NCBI GenBank assembly: GCA_947259865.1
Contig: CAMYNZ010000152.1
Span: forward strand, 1 to 8,563
Source: an uncultured Desulfobacterales bacterium
GTDB lineage: Bacteria > Desulfobacterota > Desulfobacteria > Desulfobacterales > G020354645
Direction: 5' to 3'
DNA: 8,563 nt
This document shows, piece by piece, positions 1 to 6,827 of the stretch (position 1 is the stretch's first letter; the number at the start of each line of letters is the position of its first letter). The position numbers and the translations under genes are program-made. Below the pieces are notes generated by a model. The model was given only the letters and a program-made list of their open reading frames with translations. It made no database searches and was not told the origin of the DNA.

Positions 1-575
1 CACAGCCGTTCATACGTCAGCTCACAGGCTTATAAGGGCATCACCCGGATTTTCATCATATTGGACTCCATGTCCCGCCAGCCGTCCGGTTCTTTTCTGG
101 TGGTCATGCCGGCCCAGCCCATTGGAAAAAGCGCCAGGCCTTTTATGCCCTGATCCACCAACAAGTCATCCACCATCTTATTGACCCAGCCGCCCTGTTT
201 GTAAGCTTTCTTGGCCTCTTTGGTGTTGGTGAAAAGGTAGGGCATGTAGTAACCGATGTTCAGCCGGGGGTCATAGGTGGGGGCCAGGGGTTGCAGCGCC
301 ATTTGATAGTCTCCGCGCATAACCCGCTCATGGCACTCGACCCAGTCACAGAGCGTGCCACCCGAGTAAATGGTGATATCAATGCGGCCTTCTGTTTTTA
401 CCTTTACCTCATTGGCAAAAGCGGTAGCGCGCCGGTGTCCATCGCTGTCTTCCGGCATGACTTGCGTCAAGCGCCATTTATATTTTTTGGCAGATACATC
501 GGGCGCCCATCCAAGCCCTAATACCATAATAAATACGACAGAAATCGCCACTAAGATTTGCCACTTTCTGATCAT
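1..575 (-). pseudogene. TRAP transporter solute-binding protein (DctP family), interrupted by an in-frame stop and cut by the window edge
   Basis: This is the start of a periplasmic TRAP substrate-binding protein, which in this family captures an organic acid or similar solute for a DctQ/DctM permease. The first 29 residues form a signal peptide: basic start MIRK, hydrophobic stretch, and a likely cleavage after VSA. Mature-protein features include the WRLTQVMPEDSDGHR opening, YYMPYLF, and MMKIRVMPL near residue 175, where the KIRV arginine (R177) matches the carboxylate-binding Arg of the family. Translation stops at TAA (plus bases 30-32) after 181 codons, but the same frame continues with ACELTYERL to the edge, which fits the next family segment. 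Normal length is about 320-350 residues, so this looks like a nonsense mutation or a sequencing error, not a natural end. The start is supported by AAAGGAGG (plus 582-589), 6 nt before ATG. The permease genes are not visible. Confidence 0.8.
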
Positions 576-671
576 GATTTACCTCCTTTGGTTGATATGT
601 CCGGCAAAAACCGGGGCTGCAAGGGGGAGCGACAACCATTTTAAGCCCTCTCTTTTTGCCATATAGAAAGC

Positions 672-703
672 AAAAAACCGCGGACATTGTGTGTTGTCCA
701 CGG
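672..703 (-). terminator. Rho-independent terminator in the leader of the TRAP gene
   Basis: Read on the minus strand, CCGTGGACA (703-695) pairs with TGTCCGCGG (686-678) across an 8-nt loop. This gives nine base pairs including one G-U pair, followed directly by six U residues (677-672). On the plus strand the same hairpin has a C-A mismatch and no U tract, so the minus strand is the functional direction. No minus-strand gene lies upstream of it within the window. It therefore either ends a short RNA or acts as an attenuator between the promoter and the TRAP start codon at 575. Confidence 0.7.
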
Positions 704-1022
704 CTCTTATACCGCATCTATTTCACTATGGTATTCAGATAAACAGGTTTCCATTGGCAATAATCTTTAATGACCCTTGCGTCAACTTACATTCGGATAC
801 GGTAAGTATACAATTCTTTTGTCATTCAAAAATACTGCGCATCATTATGTTGCCTTATTCACTGGCACGTTAACTGTGTCAGCTCTTAGTTGTCAAGTTG
901 TTTTTTATTGATCAATTTCGCTAGGATTGACGGGCAGACCGGTTTTTATGACCGTGCAAATGTATTTGGGTAACAGCCCCTCAATCAACGATTGCCGGGC
1001 TCACAAGGTTCCCCGTACATTT
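704..1022. other. Intergenic region with no supported gene
   Basis: No open frame here has a credible ribosome site or recognisable product. On the minus strand there are weak promoter-like boxes that could drive the TRAP leader: TATACT at 810-805 with no good -35, and TTGACG at 785-780 followed after 17 nt by TATTGC. On the plus strand, TGGCACG at 863-869 resembles a sigma-54 -24 box, but the -12 box is CTGTG and not TTGC. Nothing else is visible. Confidence 0.5.
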
Positions 1023-1052
1023 TTGCTTGTTTTTATTGGCATCACCTATAAG
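1023..1052 (+). promoter_or_regulatory. Candidate sigma-70 promoter of the aminotransferase gene
   Basis: TTGCTT (1023-1028) is separated by 18 nt from TATAAG (1047-1052). Transcription would begin near 1059. This would leave only about 10 nt before the ATG at 1069 but about 50 nt before the ATG at 1108, one reason to prefer the later start. The -35 box is only a partial match, so the assignment is tentative. Confidence 0.35.
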
Positions 1053-1107
1053 ATAGGCCAACACGATCATGCGCAAAACGAATTATATCAAGAATGGACC
1101 CGGGGTT

Positions 1108-2277
1108 ATGCATCAAATGGAAAAATTTTTGGCAGCCAGAACCCATGAGGTCGAATGGTCCGGAATTCGACTTATGTTTGCCCTGGCCGATGAAATGCCG
1201 GATGTTGTGAATTTAGGTATCGGACAGCCCGATTTTGACACACCCGAATTTATCCGGGAGGCGGCCAAAAGGGCCCTGGATGAGGGCTATACCCGCTATC
1301 CACCGGCCAAAGGGTTTGTGGACCTACGGCAAGCTATCGCCAAAAAATTGAAAAGAGAAAACAATATTGAGGCCGACCCGGATACTGAAATTTTTGTCAG
1401 CGTCGGGGCGATGCAGGGCATCTTCAACACGGCCCTGCATTTGCTGGATCCGGCCGATGAAGTGATCGTTATCGACCCGGGTTATGATTATTATTCTCAG
1501 ATAAGGCTGTTTGGCGGTACACCGGTCCGGGTGGCGGCTTATGAAAAAAACGGCTTCAAAGTCGATCCGGATGACATCCAAAAAGCCATCACCGACAAAA
1601 CCAAATTGATGATCATCAATACGCCCTCAAATCCCACCGGCGCGATACTGAATACAAAAATCCTTCAGGCCATTTCAAATTTGGCCCGGCAGCACAGCAT
1701 CGTTGTCCTGTCTGACGAGCCCTATGAAAGCATCATTTTTGACGGACAAAAGCATGTCGGCCTTGCAAGCTTTGACGGCATGAAGGCGCTAACGATTTCC
1801 GCATTTACCCTGTCCAAAACCTATGCCATGACCGGCTGGCGGGTGGGATATGTGGTGGCCCCCAAACCTTTCATCGATGAAATGGAAAAGCTCATGGAAC
1901 ACATGGTCTCGGGGGTCACGGCAGTGGCCCAAAGAGCAGCCTTGGCGGCCCTAACAGGATCCCAGGCCTGTGTGGCTGAAATGCTCGGGGCCTACGAAAG
2001 AAGGAGAAAAATTATATACGAGGGCCTCAATGCAATCGATGGCGTGTCGTGTTTATTACCGCCTTCTACCTTTTATGCCTTTCCGAACGTCTCCGGCCTC
2101 GGCCAGACTTCCTGGGATCTGTCAAAATACCTGGTTAAGAAACATCGGGTTGCCGTGGTTCCCGGAAGCATCTTTGGCGAAAATGGTGAGGGGTACCTTC
2201 GTATTTCATTTGCGATGAATTCACAGACCCTCAAAGAAGGCGTCCGTCGGATAAAAAAAGGGCTGGAAGCCCTATAA
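1108..2277 (+). CDS. PLP-dependent aminotransferase, class I/II (aspartate aminotransferase-like fold)
   Basis: This cytosolic fold type I enzyme moves an amino group between an amino acid and a 2-oxo acid. Numbered from the ATG at 1108 (389 residues), the landmarks are LGIGQPDFDTP near residues 36-46, Asn175 in NTPSNPTG, Asp203 and Tyr206 in SDEPYES, the Schiff-base Lys237 in SKTYAMTGWR with phosphate-contacting Arg245, and substrate-carboxylate Arg365 in YLRIS. The catalytic set is complete. Starts at 1069, 1108 and 1117 are all in frame and none has a strong ribosome site. The later ones match the short N-terminus typical of the family (a few residues before the SGIR motif) and the promoter position; the 1069 start would give 402 residues. 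Substrate cannot be read from the sequence: aspartate, alanine or an aromatic amino acid are all possible. It stands alone, with no gene closely downstream on its strand. Confidence 0.92.
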   Translation: MHQMEKFLAARTHEVEWSGIRLMFALADEMPDVVNLGIGQPDFDTPEFIREAAKRALDEGYTRYPPAKGFVDLRQAIAKKLKRENNIEADPDTEIFVSVGAMQGIFNTALHLLDPADEVIVIDPGYDYYSQIRLFGGTPVRVAAYEKNGFKVDPDDIQKAITDKTKLMIINTPSNPTGAILNTKILQAISNLARQHSIVVLSDEPYESIIFDGQKHVGLASFDGMKALTISAFTLSKTYAMTGWRVGYVVAPKPFIDEMEKLMEHMVSGVTAVAQRAALAALTGSQACVAEMLGAYERRRKIIYEGLNAIDGVSCLLPPSTFYAFPNVSGLGQTSWDLSKYLVKKHRVAVVPGSIFGENGEGYLRISFAMNSQTLKEGVRRIKKGLEAL

Positions 2278-2380
2278 AGAAAAACCGGTTGCGAAGGATC
2301 ACAGGTCTTGATCTTAACGGGATGTTGCCCAAATTCATTTGAACGGTCTTTAAAAGGATTTTGCCATAAGCGGTGAAAAG

Positions 2381-2404
2381 AAAAAGGGCGGGTATATCCC
2401 GCCC
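2381..2404 (-). terminator. Rho-independent terminator of the candidate small RNA
   Basis: GGGCGGG (2386-2392) and CCCGCCC (2398-2404) form a perfect 7-bp GC stem around TATAT. On the minus strand it is followed by TTTTTCTTTT, a good U tract. On the plus strand it is followed by CCTTAACT, so it would be a poor terminator for the aminotransferase, although the preceding A-rich stretch may allow some bidirectional action. Confidence 0.65.
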
Positions 2405-2608
2405 CTTAACTAATGGAGGTTTTTAAATGCCAAATGGCATCAGTTTGAAACAAGAGGCGGCACCCACCGACCCATGGCATTAGATCCGTTAGCAACCGCC
2501 TCCCAGGAAAGAGATTAAAGCACATGCGGTGGTTCCTGAAGGCGAGGGACCACCCGCATATCAAGGAATACACGACAAGGAAAGGGGGCTGTCGCATATT
2601 CAAGAGGT

Positions 2609-2637
2609 AAAATAGCCTCCCCAAAAAATTATGTCAA
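2609..2637 (-). promoter_or_regulatory. Sigma-70 promoter of the candidate small RNA
   Basis: On the minus strand a perfect TTGACA (2637-2632) is followed after exactly 17 nt by TATTTT (2614-2609). This is one of the best sigma-70 matches in the window. It points away from the iron-sulfur gene and into the hairpin-rich region, with no coding sequence that it could plausibly serve. Confidence 0.55.
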
Positions 2638-2773
2638 GAAAAAAATTACGACAAAGTGGTATTTTTTTATACGCTGAATATGATGTTAATTTTCTGAAAT
2701 TATTATGAATATACAGATACCTAACAAACTAAGTTTTTACAAAATACAACTTGACCGATTTGCTTCACGGCAG

Positions 2774-2806
2774 GCCCCGCCCTTCGGAAGGGGGAGCTTT
2801 AAATTA
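2774..2806 (+). terminator. Possible terminator hairpin with a TTCGG-type tip
   Basis: CCCTT (2780-2784) pairs with AAGGG (2788-2792). The stem extends outward past a one-base bulge with two more C-G pairs, and after a C-A mismatch with two further pairs to 2774/2797. It is followed by TTTAAATT on the plus strand. The U tract is short, so termination efficiency would be modest. Apart from this hairpin, the stretch 2640-2930 holds no gene, only AT-rich DNA before the iron-sulfur gene and no clear promoter. Confidence 0.35.
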
Positions 2807-2930
2807 TCAATGCAAATTTGAATATAGGCAGGATCGAACGAAGTAAAATGCTGTGATTATTGATACCTGTGCGCAAAGATAAAGTTTGAATACTAGCAAC
2901 CGTTACATGTAATTATCGGAGGATTACATC

Positions 2931-3722
2931 ATGGTGAATCAACAGTTAACTGAAGCGGCCAAACACACAGCCTTAAAAAATGGTGCCGATCTCGTTGGGG
3001 TGGTCAACATTAGGTCTATTCCGGAACATGCCAAGGATATTTCCAGGATATTGCCGGAAGCCGAAAGTATTGTGGTAGTGGCTTCAAAGCATAGTTTGGC
3101 GGCATTGCGTTCCAATAACATCCAGATGGGACAATTTGACACCATTCATACGTATACGGAGTGTGCCCGGGCGGCGCATAGAGTGGGTCGGTTTCTCGAA
3201 TCAAAAGGTTTTCCTTCGGTAGCAGTCCCCGCTTTTATACCGATCGATATGACGGAACCTAAAAAGGGAATGCGTGGAGAGATTTGCTGGCGCAAAGCAG
3301 GCGTAAAAGCCGGCCTGGGTTCATACGGAGAAAACGGTTTGCTGGTTACGAAAGAGTTTGGATCAGCAATTCGCATTTCAGGGCTTCTGACATCGGCGGA
3401 CCTCGATGCAGATCGTACCTCAGTTGAGGATGCCTGCGATCACTGCCTGCGCTGTATAGACGCATGTCCGGTAAACGCTTTAAGCGGAAACGGGCGCACA
3501 AATAAGAAAAAATGCGGTGACGAGATTTTTAAATATGGTTTCCGTTATTTTACCGGCTTTATGCAGGATCTAATACAAAAGCCGAAATCTGAAATGAAGG
3601 AGATATTAAAGGGCCATGGATTGAGAGAGATGTGGCAAACTTTTATGACAGGTAACTACTATTATTGTTTTCAGTGTCAGTCACAGTGCCCGGCAACGCT
3701 GTTGCCTCAAATAGATCGGTAG
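2931..3722 (+). CDS. QueG-like double [4Fe-4S] cluster protein of unassigned function
   Basis: This is a soluble 263-residue iron-sulfur protein. Two clusters are indicated by C169-x2-C172-x2-C175-x3-C179-P, C195 in NKKKCGDE, and C246-x2-C249-x3-C253-P near the C-terminus, eight ligands in all. The segment AGLGSYGENGLLVTKEFGS (around residues 127-145) resembles the GxxGKN-type loop just before the ferredoxin domain of epoxyqueuosine reductase and of reductive dehalogenases. Compared with QueG (about 350-380 residues) it lacks the C-terminal HEAT-like region and ends ten residues after the last cysteine. It may therefore not bind cobalamin or reduce epoxyqueuosine, and calling it queG would overreach. 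Proteins of this compact type are common in strict anaerobes and most are uncharacterised. The start is well supported by CGGAGG (2917-2922), 8 nt before ATG. Its TAG abuts the end of the opposing tdh gene. Confidence 0.85.
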   Translation: MVNQQLTEAAKHTALKNGADLVGVVNIRSIPEHAKDISRILPEAESIVVVASKHSLAALRSNNIQMGQFDTIHTYTECARAAHRVGRFLESKGFPSVAVPAFIPIDMTEPKKGMRGEICWRKAGVKAGLGSYGENGLLVTKEFGSAIRISGLLTSADLDADRTSVEDACDHCLRCIDACPVNALSGNGRTNKKKCGDEIFKYGFRYFTGFMQDLIQKPKSEMKEILKGHGLREMWQTFMTGNYYYCFQCQSQCPATLLPQIDR

Positions 3723-4754
3723 TTACCATTCCAATAAAACTTTGCCGGCCTGACCCAACCGCATCACGTCGAATGCTTCCTGATATTGATCAATGTGAAA
3801 CCGATGGGTGATGACGGAGGAGACGTCCAGGTCCCCCTGCAGCATGGTGGCCATCTTGTACCAGGTTTCGAACATCTCGCGGCCGTAAATCCCTTTTAGC
3901 CATAATCCCTTGATAACGATCTGAGTCATGTCCACCGTGATGGCTTGCGGTGGAATACCCAGAAGAGCGATTTTTCCACCGTAGTTCATGTGGTCCACCA
4001 TGTCCCCGAAAGCTTCAGGGTTGCCGGACATCTCGAGGCCCACGTCAAATCCTTCTTTCATGTCCAAGGCCTTCATGGTAGCAGCAATATTGTCCCGGGT
4101 GACATTGAGAGTCCGGGTGGCGCCCATTTTGCTCGCCAGGTCTAAGCGGTAGTCATTTACGTCGGTGATGACTACAAATCGGGCACCGACATTTTTGGCG
4201 ATGGCCACGGCCATAATACCTATGGGCCCGGCGCCGGTGATCAACACATCTTCACCGACCAGATCGAATGAAAGGGTGGTGTGAGTGGCGTTGCCTAAAG
4301 GATCGAGGATTGCGGCAATGTCATCGCTGATGGTGTCAGGCACCTTGAAGACGTTGCCGGCCGGGATGCTGAGATATTCAGCAAAACAACCGGATCGGTT
4401 AACACCCACGCCGATTGTATTGCGACATAGATGACGTTTGCCCGCCCGGCAGTTGCGGCAGTAACCGCAGGTAATGTGGCCCTCACCCGATACGCGATCG
4501 CCCTTTTTTAAATCTTTTACCTCACTGCCCACCGATTCCACGGTACCGACAAATTCATGACCGATAATCATGGGCACCGAGATTGTATTCCGGGACCATT
4601 CGTCCCAATTATAGATATGGACATCGGTACCGCAGATGGCCGTTTTCACGATCTTGATCCGGATATCGTTGGGCCCGTAATCGGGCACAAGCGCCTCATC
4701 CATCCAGATTCCGACTTCGGGTTTACGTTTGGTGAGGACTTTCATGGATTTCAT
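3723..4754 (-). CDS. tdh: L-threonine 3-dehydrogenase (zinc-dependent MDR family)
   Basis: It oxidises L-threonine with NAD+ to 2-amino-3-oxobutyrate, which Kbl normally cleaves to glycine and acetyl-CoA. The 343 residues match E. coli Tdh (341) almost end to end, including the hallmark strings [42 protein letters not shown] and [15 protein letters not shown]. Catalytic zinc ligands are C41, H66 and E67. The structural zinc site is C96, C99, C102 and C110. The Rossmann motif GAGPIG is at 174-179, with NAD-selecting D198 in VVITDVN. AAGGAGG (plus 4760-4766) lies 5 nt before the first ATG; a second in-frame ATG three codons later corresponds to the E. coli start but is too far from the ribosome site. 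No kbl gene is adjacent in the window. A minus-strand TTGACA (4914-4909) could be a -35 element, but no convincing -10 follows it. It converges on the iron-sulfur gene with no spacer. Confidence 0.96.
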   Translation of the reverse strand: MKSMKVLTKRKPEVGIWMDEALVPDYGPNDIRIKIVKTAICGTDVHIYNWDEWSRNTISVPMIIGHEFVGTVESVGSEVKDLKKGDRVSGEGHITCGYCRNCRAGKRHLCRNTIGVGVNRSGCFAEYLSIPAGNVFKVPDTISDDIAAILDPLGNATHTTLSFDLVGEDVLITGAGPIGIMAVAIAKNVGARFVVITDVNDYRLDLASKMGATRTLNVTRDNIAATMKALDMKEGFDVGLEMSGNPEAFGDMVDHMNYGGKIALLGIPPQAITVDMTQIVIKGLWLKGIYGREMFETWYKMATMLQGDLDVSSVITHRFHIDQYQEAFDVMRLGQAGKVLLEW

Positions 4755-4766
4755 GGCCGCCTCCTT

Positions 4767-5141
4767 CAGTAACAGTCACTAAATGACCGTCGACTTTTTG
4801 CTACTAGACCTATCTCAAAAATAATTAAAGTGAGCAACAGATTTTCATCGCTTTATCAGGATTTTAATCAATTATGGGATACAAAACCAAATCGTACAGC
4901 CAAAAAACTGTCAACATGTTTTATAGGCTAAATTGATTGGGGACCGTCATCGTTAACTGAGGGGGGTGTGATGCAGCACGGCTTGGGTGCAACGGGTGAG
5001 GCTCTGTCTGTTGATACTGCACAATTACAAACCGGGGTTGTTAACGGGTTAGGCTGTCGCTGGTGAGAATTTTATTGATGGTAAAAAGAATGGAAATAGA
5101 AGCTGGTCGTCCGGTTTATGCGACAGAAAATTAATTTTGAC
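4767..5141. other. Intergenic region between tdh and the kinase gene
   Basis: It contains the untranslated leader of tdh and the 3' flank of the kinase gene. No clear terminator follows the kinase stop; only the weak palindrome AAAATTAATTTT (5128-5139) is present. A 31-codon plus-strand frame (4971-5066) begins with ATG 4 nt after GAGGGGGG, but it is too short and unrecognised to call as a gene. Isolated GTGCA (4987-4991) and TGCACA (5018-5023) half-sites resemble the repeats near the sigma-54 promoters but do not form the 18-bp dyad. Confidence 0.5.
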
Positions 5142-6407
5142 TCAGGCCGTTTTTTTTACCTGGCTTTTGTCCAATACCTTTTGGACTGTATTTAAAAGCT
5201 CGGCCATACTAAACGGTTTGGCTAAAAAAGCCATGGCGCCCATTTTCAGGGCCTCTTGAACCGGGCCGTTTGATAAATTCCCGCTCACTATGATTATTTT
5301 GGCGTTGTGATTGGCGGCTATCAGTTTTTTCAGGCACCGCATTCCGCCAATTCCGGGTAACCCTAAATCCAAAAGTACGAGATCAACAGAAAATTTTGAA
5401 TAAAGAGACATTCCTTCTTCGCCATTTCTGGCAGTAAAAACCGTGTACCCGTAACGTTGAAGAATTGCCTGGCCGATTTCTAAAATAGTGGCCTCATCAT
5501 CAATGATCAAGATGGTTTTGCTTTTCTTCCTGCCGGCGGACCTGTTTATAGGTTCGGCCTTTTTGATCGGCTGCCGGTCCTCATTGAAAGCCGGCAAATA
5601 AATATTAAATGTCGTACCTTCCCCTTCCGCGCTGGTACATTCAACAAAACCGTCATGATTTTTTACAACCCCGTAAACCATCGCTAAACCGAGCCCGGAG
5701 TTTTTTGTGTTTTTTTTGGTCGTAAAAAAGGGCTCGTAGATATGATTTAACCATTGAAAAGGGATGCCGCTGCCATTATCGGATACGGTCAAACGGACAT
5801 AGTCATTTTGTGGCAAGTATATAACTTGTTTGATGTGAGAATTGTCATGCAATACATTTCGGGTTTGTACCTTAATTTCACCATTTTCAGATATTGCGTC
5901 CTGGGCGTTGAGAAATAGATTCAACAGGATTTGTTCGCATTGACCCGGATTGGCGTTGATGCACATCAGGTCATCAGCCAATGTGAGTTGAATGTCGATT
6001 GTTTCGGGTATCGATTGGCAGAAAAGTTTTTTTGCAGCTATTATTAATGAATTAAGATTTTGGAGTGAAAATAAGGGTTTGTTTACACCGCCGATATCCA
6101 GGAATTGTTCGGCGAATTCGCCGCCCTTTTGTATGTTTGATTTAATTTCAATTAAATTTTGATAATCGGGGCTATCATCATTTTTATCCATTAAAGCCAA
6201 TTCAGTACATCTTAATAAAATGTGTAAAATATTGTTGAAATCGTGAGCGATTCTGCCGGAAAATGCGGCCAATGCATCCATTTTCTGGATAAGACAGGCA
6301 TGCTCTTCCAACTTATGGTGCAGATTTAATTCAGCCTTTAGTGACCGATTTTCTTCCTTGAGCCGGTCAATTATCAATTGTAACTGTTGAACCGCTGTTG
6401 AATGCAT
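5142..6407 (-). CDS. Soluble hybrid histidine kinase with a C-terminal receiver domain
   Basis: It autophosphorylates on histidine and can pass phosphate to its own receiver or to a partner. Order in the 421 residues: an N-terminal coiled coil (about 5-45), a HisKA dimerisation domain with phosphoacceptor H55 in GRIAHDFNN, then an HATPase_c domain with the N box (N163/N167 in NLFLNAQDA), G1 SDNGSGIP (209-216), F box YEPFFTTK (224-231) and G2 GLGLAMV (238-244). A basic linker and a receiver follow, with D303/D304, phosphoacceptor D347 in LLDLGLPG, S375 and K397 in LAKPF. There is no signal peptide, membrane segment, PAS or other sensor domain, so the input must come through the coiled coil or a protein partner. 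No Hpt domain is present. GAGGG lies about 6 nt before the ATG. It is transcribed in the same direction as the sigma-54 response regulator but 420 bp downstream of it, with its own sigma-54 promoter match, and is the likely partner. Confidence 0.93.
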   Translation of the reverse strand: MHSTAVQQLQLIIDRLKEENRSLKAELNLHHKLEEHACLIQKMDALAAFSGRIAHDFNNILHILLRCTELALMDKNDDSPDYQNLIEIKSNIQKGGEFAEQFLDIGGVNKPLFSLQNLNSLIIAAKKLFCQSIPETIDIQLTLADDLMCINANPGQCEQILLNLFLNAQDAISENGEIKVQTRNVLHDNSHIKQVIYLPQNDYVRLTVSDNGSGIPFQWLNHIYEPFFTTKKNTKNSGLGLAMVYGVVKNHDGFVECTSAEGEGTTFNIYLPAFNEDRQPIKKAEPINRSAGRKKSKTILIIDDEATILEIGQAILQRYGYTVFTARNGEEGMSLYSKFSVDLVLLDLGLPGIGGMRCLKKLIAANHNAKIIIVSGNLSNGPVQEALKMGAMAFLAKPFSMAELLNTVQKVLDKSQVKKTA

Positions 6408-6568
6408 CCAGGTCCCTCATGAGGTTGTGCGTGTGACTGTCTTGAATTCGCGAGAAAAGGCGTTACAACAGATTTTTTGAGAAACATATTACAACCATGG
6501 ATTGCGTGTTGCGCGCTCCAAAACATGAAAAAGATCCTGCAGACATTGCAGATGGAACAATTATTTAT

Positions 6569-6584
6569 AGCAATTGTTATGCCA
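6569..6584 (-). promoter_or_regulatory. Sigma-54 (-24/-12) promoter of the kinase gene
   Basis: On the minus strand TGGCATAACAATTGCT matches the consensus TGGCACG-N4-TTGCW. TGGCA and TTGCT are exact, and the GG-to-GC spacing of 10 nt is correct; only CG becomes TA. Transcription would start near 6558, leaving a leader of about 150 nt before the kinase ATG at 6407. No open frame or gene is supported elsewhere in the 420-bp gap 6408-6827. A TATACT box at 6724-6719 might add a weak sigma-70 promoter. Confidence 0.6.
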
Positions 6585-6657
6585 CAGATATATATCCCAA
6601 TTTTATAGCATTATTTGATAGATAGCGATGCTGGTCAGGGATAGGTTATAGTTGAGG

Positions 6658-6675
6658 TGCACATCTTTTCGTGCA
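6658..6675. promoter_or_regulatory. Dyad TGCAC-N8-GTGCA, candidate activator binding site upstream of the kinase promoter
   Basis: TGCAC (6658-6662) and GTGCA (6671-6675) form an inverted repeat centred about 108 bp upstream of the predicted kinase transcription start. This is a typical enhancer distance for an NtrC-family activator. The same 18-bp arrangement recurs at 8290-8307 near the other sigma-54 promoter, sharing 13 of 18 positions. Binding by the adjacent regulator is inferred. Confidence 0.5.
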
Positions 6676-6827
6676 GATCGGGCTGATTGGCAGGTATAGA
6701 TTTAAAAGTGAGGGGGTGAGTATATAACATTGTTAATTGATAGCGAAATCCATGGCAAAATGCAGATCGATAAAATCGATAGAAAGCAAACCCTTGCGCC
6801 CTTGAGTCCTGGGACTATTTTCTCCAA

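Larger units (their letters stand above)
2381..2637 (-). ncRNA. Candidate small structured RNA gene with its own promoter and terminator
   Basis: On the minus strand a promoter (2637-2609) would start transcription near 2602, and an intrinsic terminator ends it at about 2381, giving an RNA of roughly 220 nt. Four stem-loops lie between them. CGACA (2594-2590) pairs with TGTCG (2577-2573). A 12-pair stem (2559-2546 with 2536-2524) carries one bulge and one A-C mismatch. GAGGCGG (2502-2496) pairs with CCGCCTC (2460-2454). ATGCC-N4-GGCAT spans 2440-2427. Two exposed segments carry GGA motifs (CAGGAA near 2537-2532 and ACGGAT near 2489-2484), which might bind CsrA, though this is speculative. No start codon with a ribosome site yields a convincing peptide. 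I do not recognise a known RNA family; a 6S-like RNA or a Csr-type sponge is conceivable. The long stem fits slightly better on the plus strand, where the A-C mismatch becomes a G-U pair, so strand is not certain. Confidence 0.45.

Noticed and set aside
863..878. TGGCACG-TTAA-CTGTG as a plus-strand sigma-54 promoter for the aminotransferase
   Set aside because: The -24 half is good, but the -12 box lacks the essential GC.
2427..2483. An 18-codon plus-strand frame (MPNGISLKQEAAPTDPWH) with GGAGG 7 nt upstream, followed in frame by more codons interrupted only by TAG
   Set aside because: The ribosome spacing is good, but the frame is tiny, has no recognised match and lies opposite the candidate small RNA. 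Reading the TAG codons as pyrrolysine would need several suppressions with no supporting pyl context.
2406..2624. A 72-codon minus-strand frame across the hairpin region
   Set aside because: It needs a TTG start lying inside the promoter spacer, has no ribosome site, and the protein shows no recognisable features.
4975..5023. Further TGCAC-type sites between tdh and the kinase gene
   Set aside because: AGCAC-N7-GTGCA has the wrong spacing, TGCACA at 5018 has no partner half, and no sigma-54 promoter lies nearby.
6766..6780. ATCGAT-AAA-ATCGAT palindrome just after the regulator gene
   Set aside because: It is AT-rich and short with no U tract. It could be chance or a weak transcript end, and is not enough to call a terminator.
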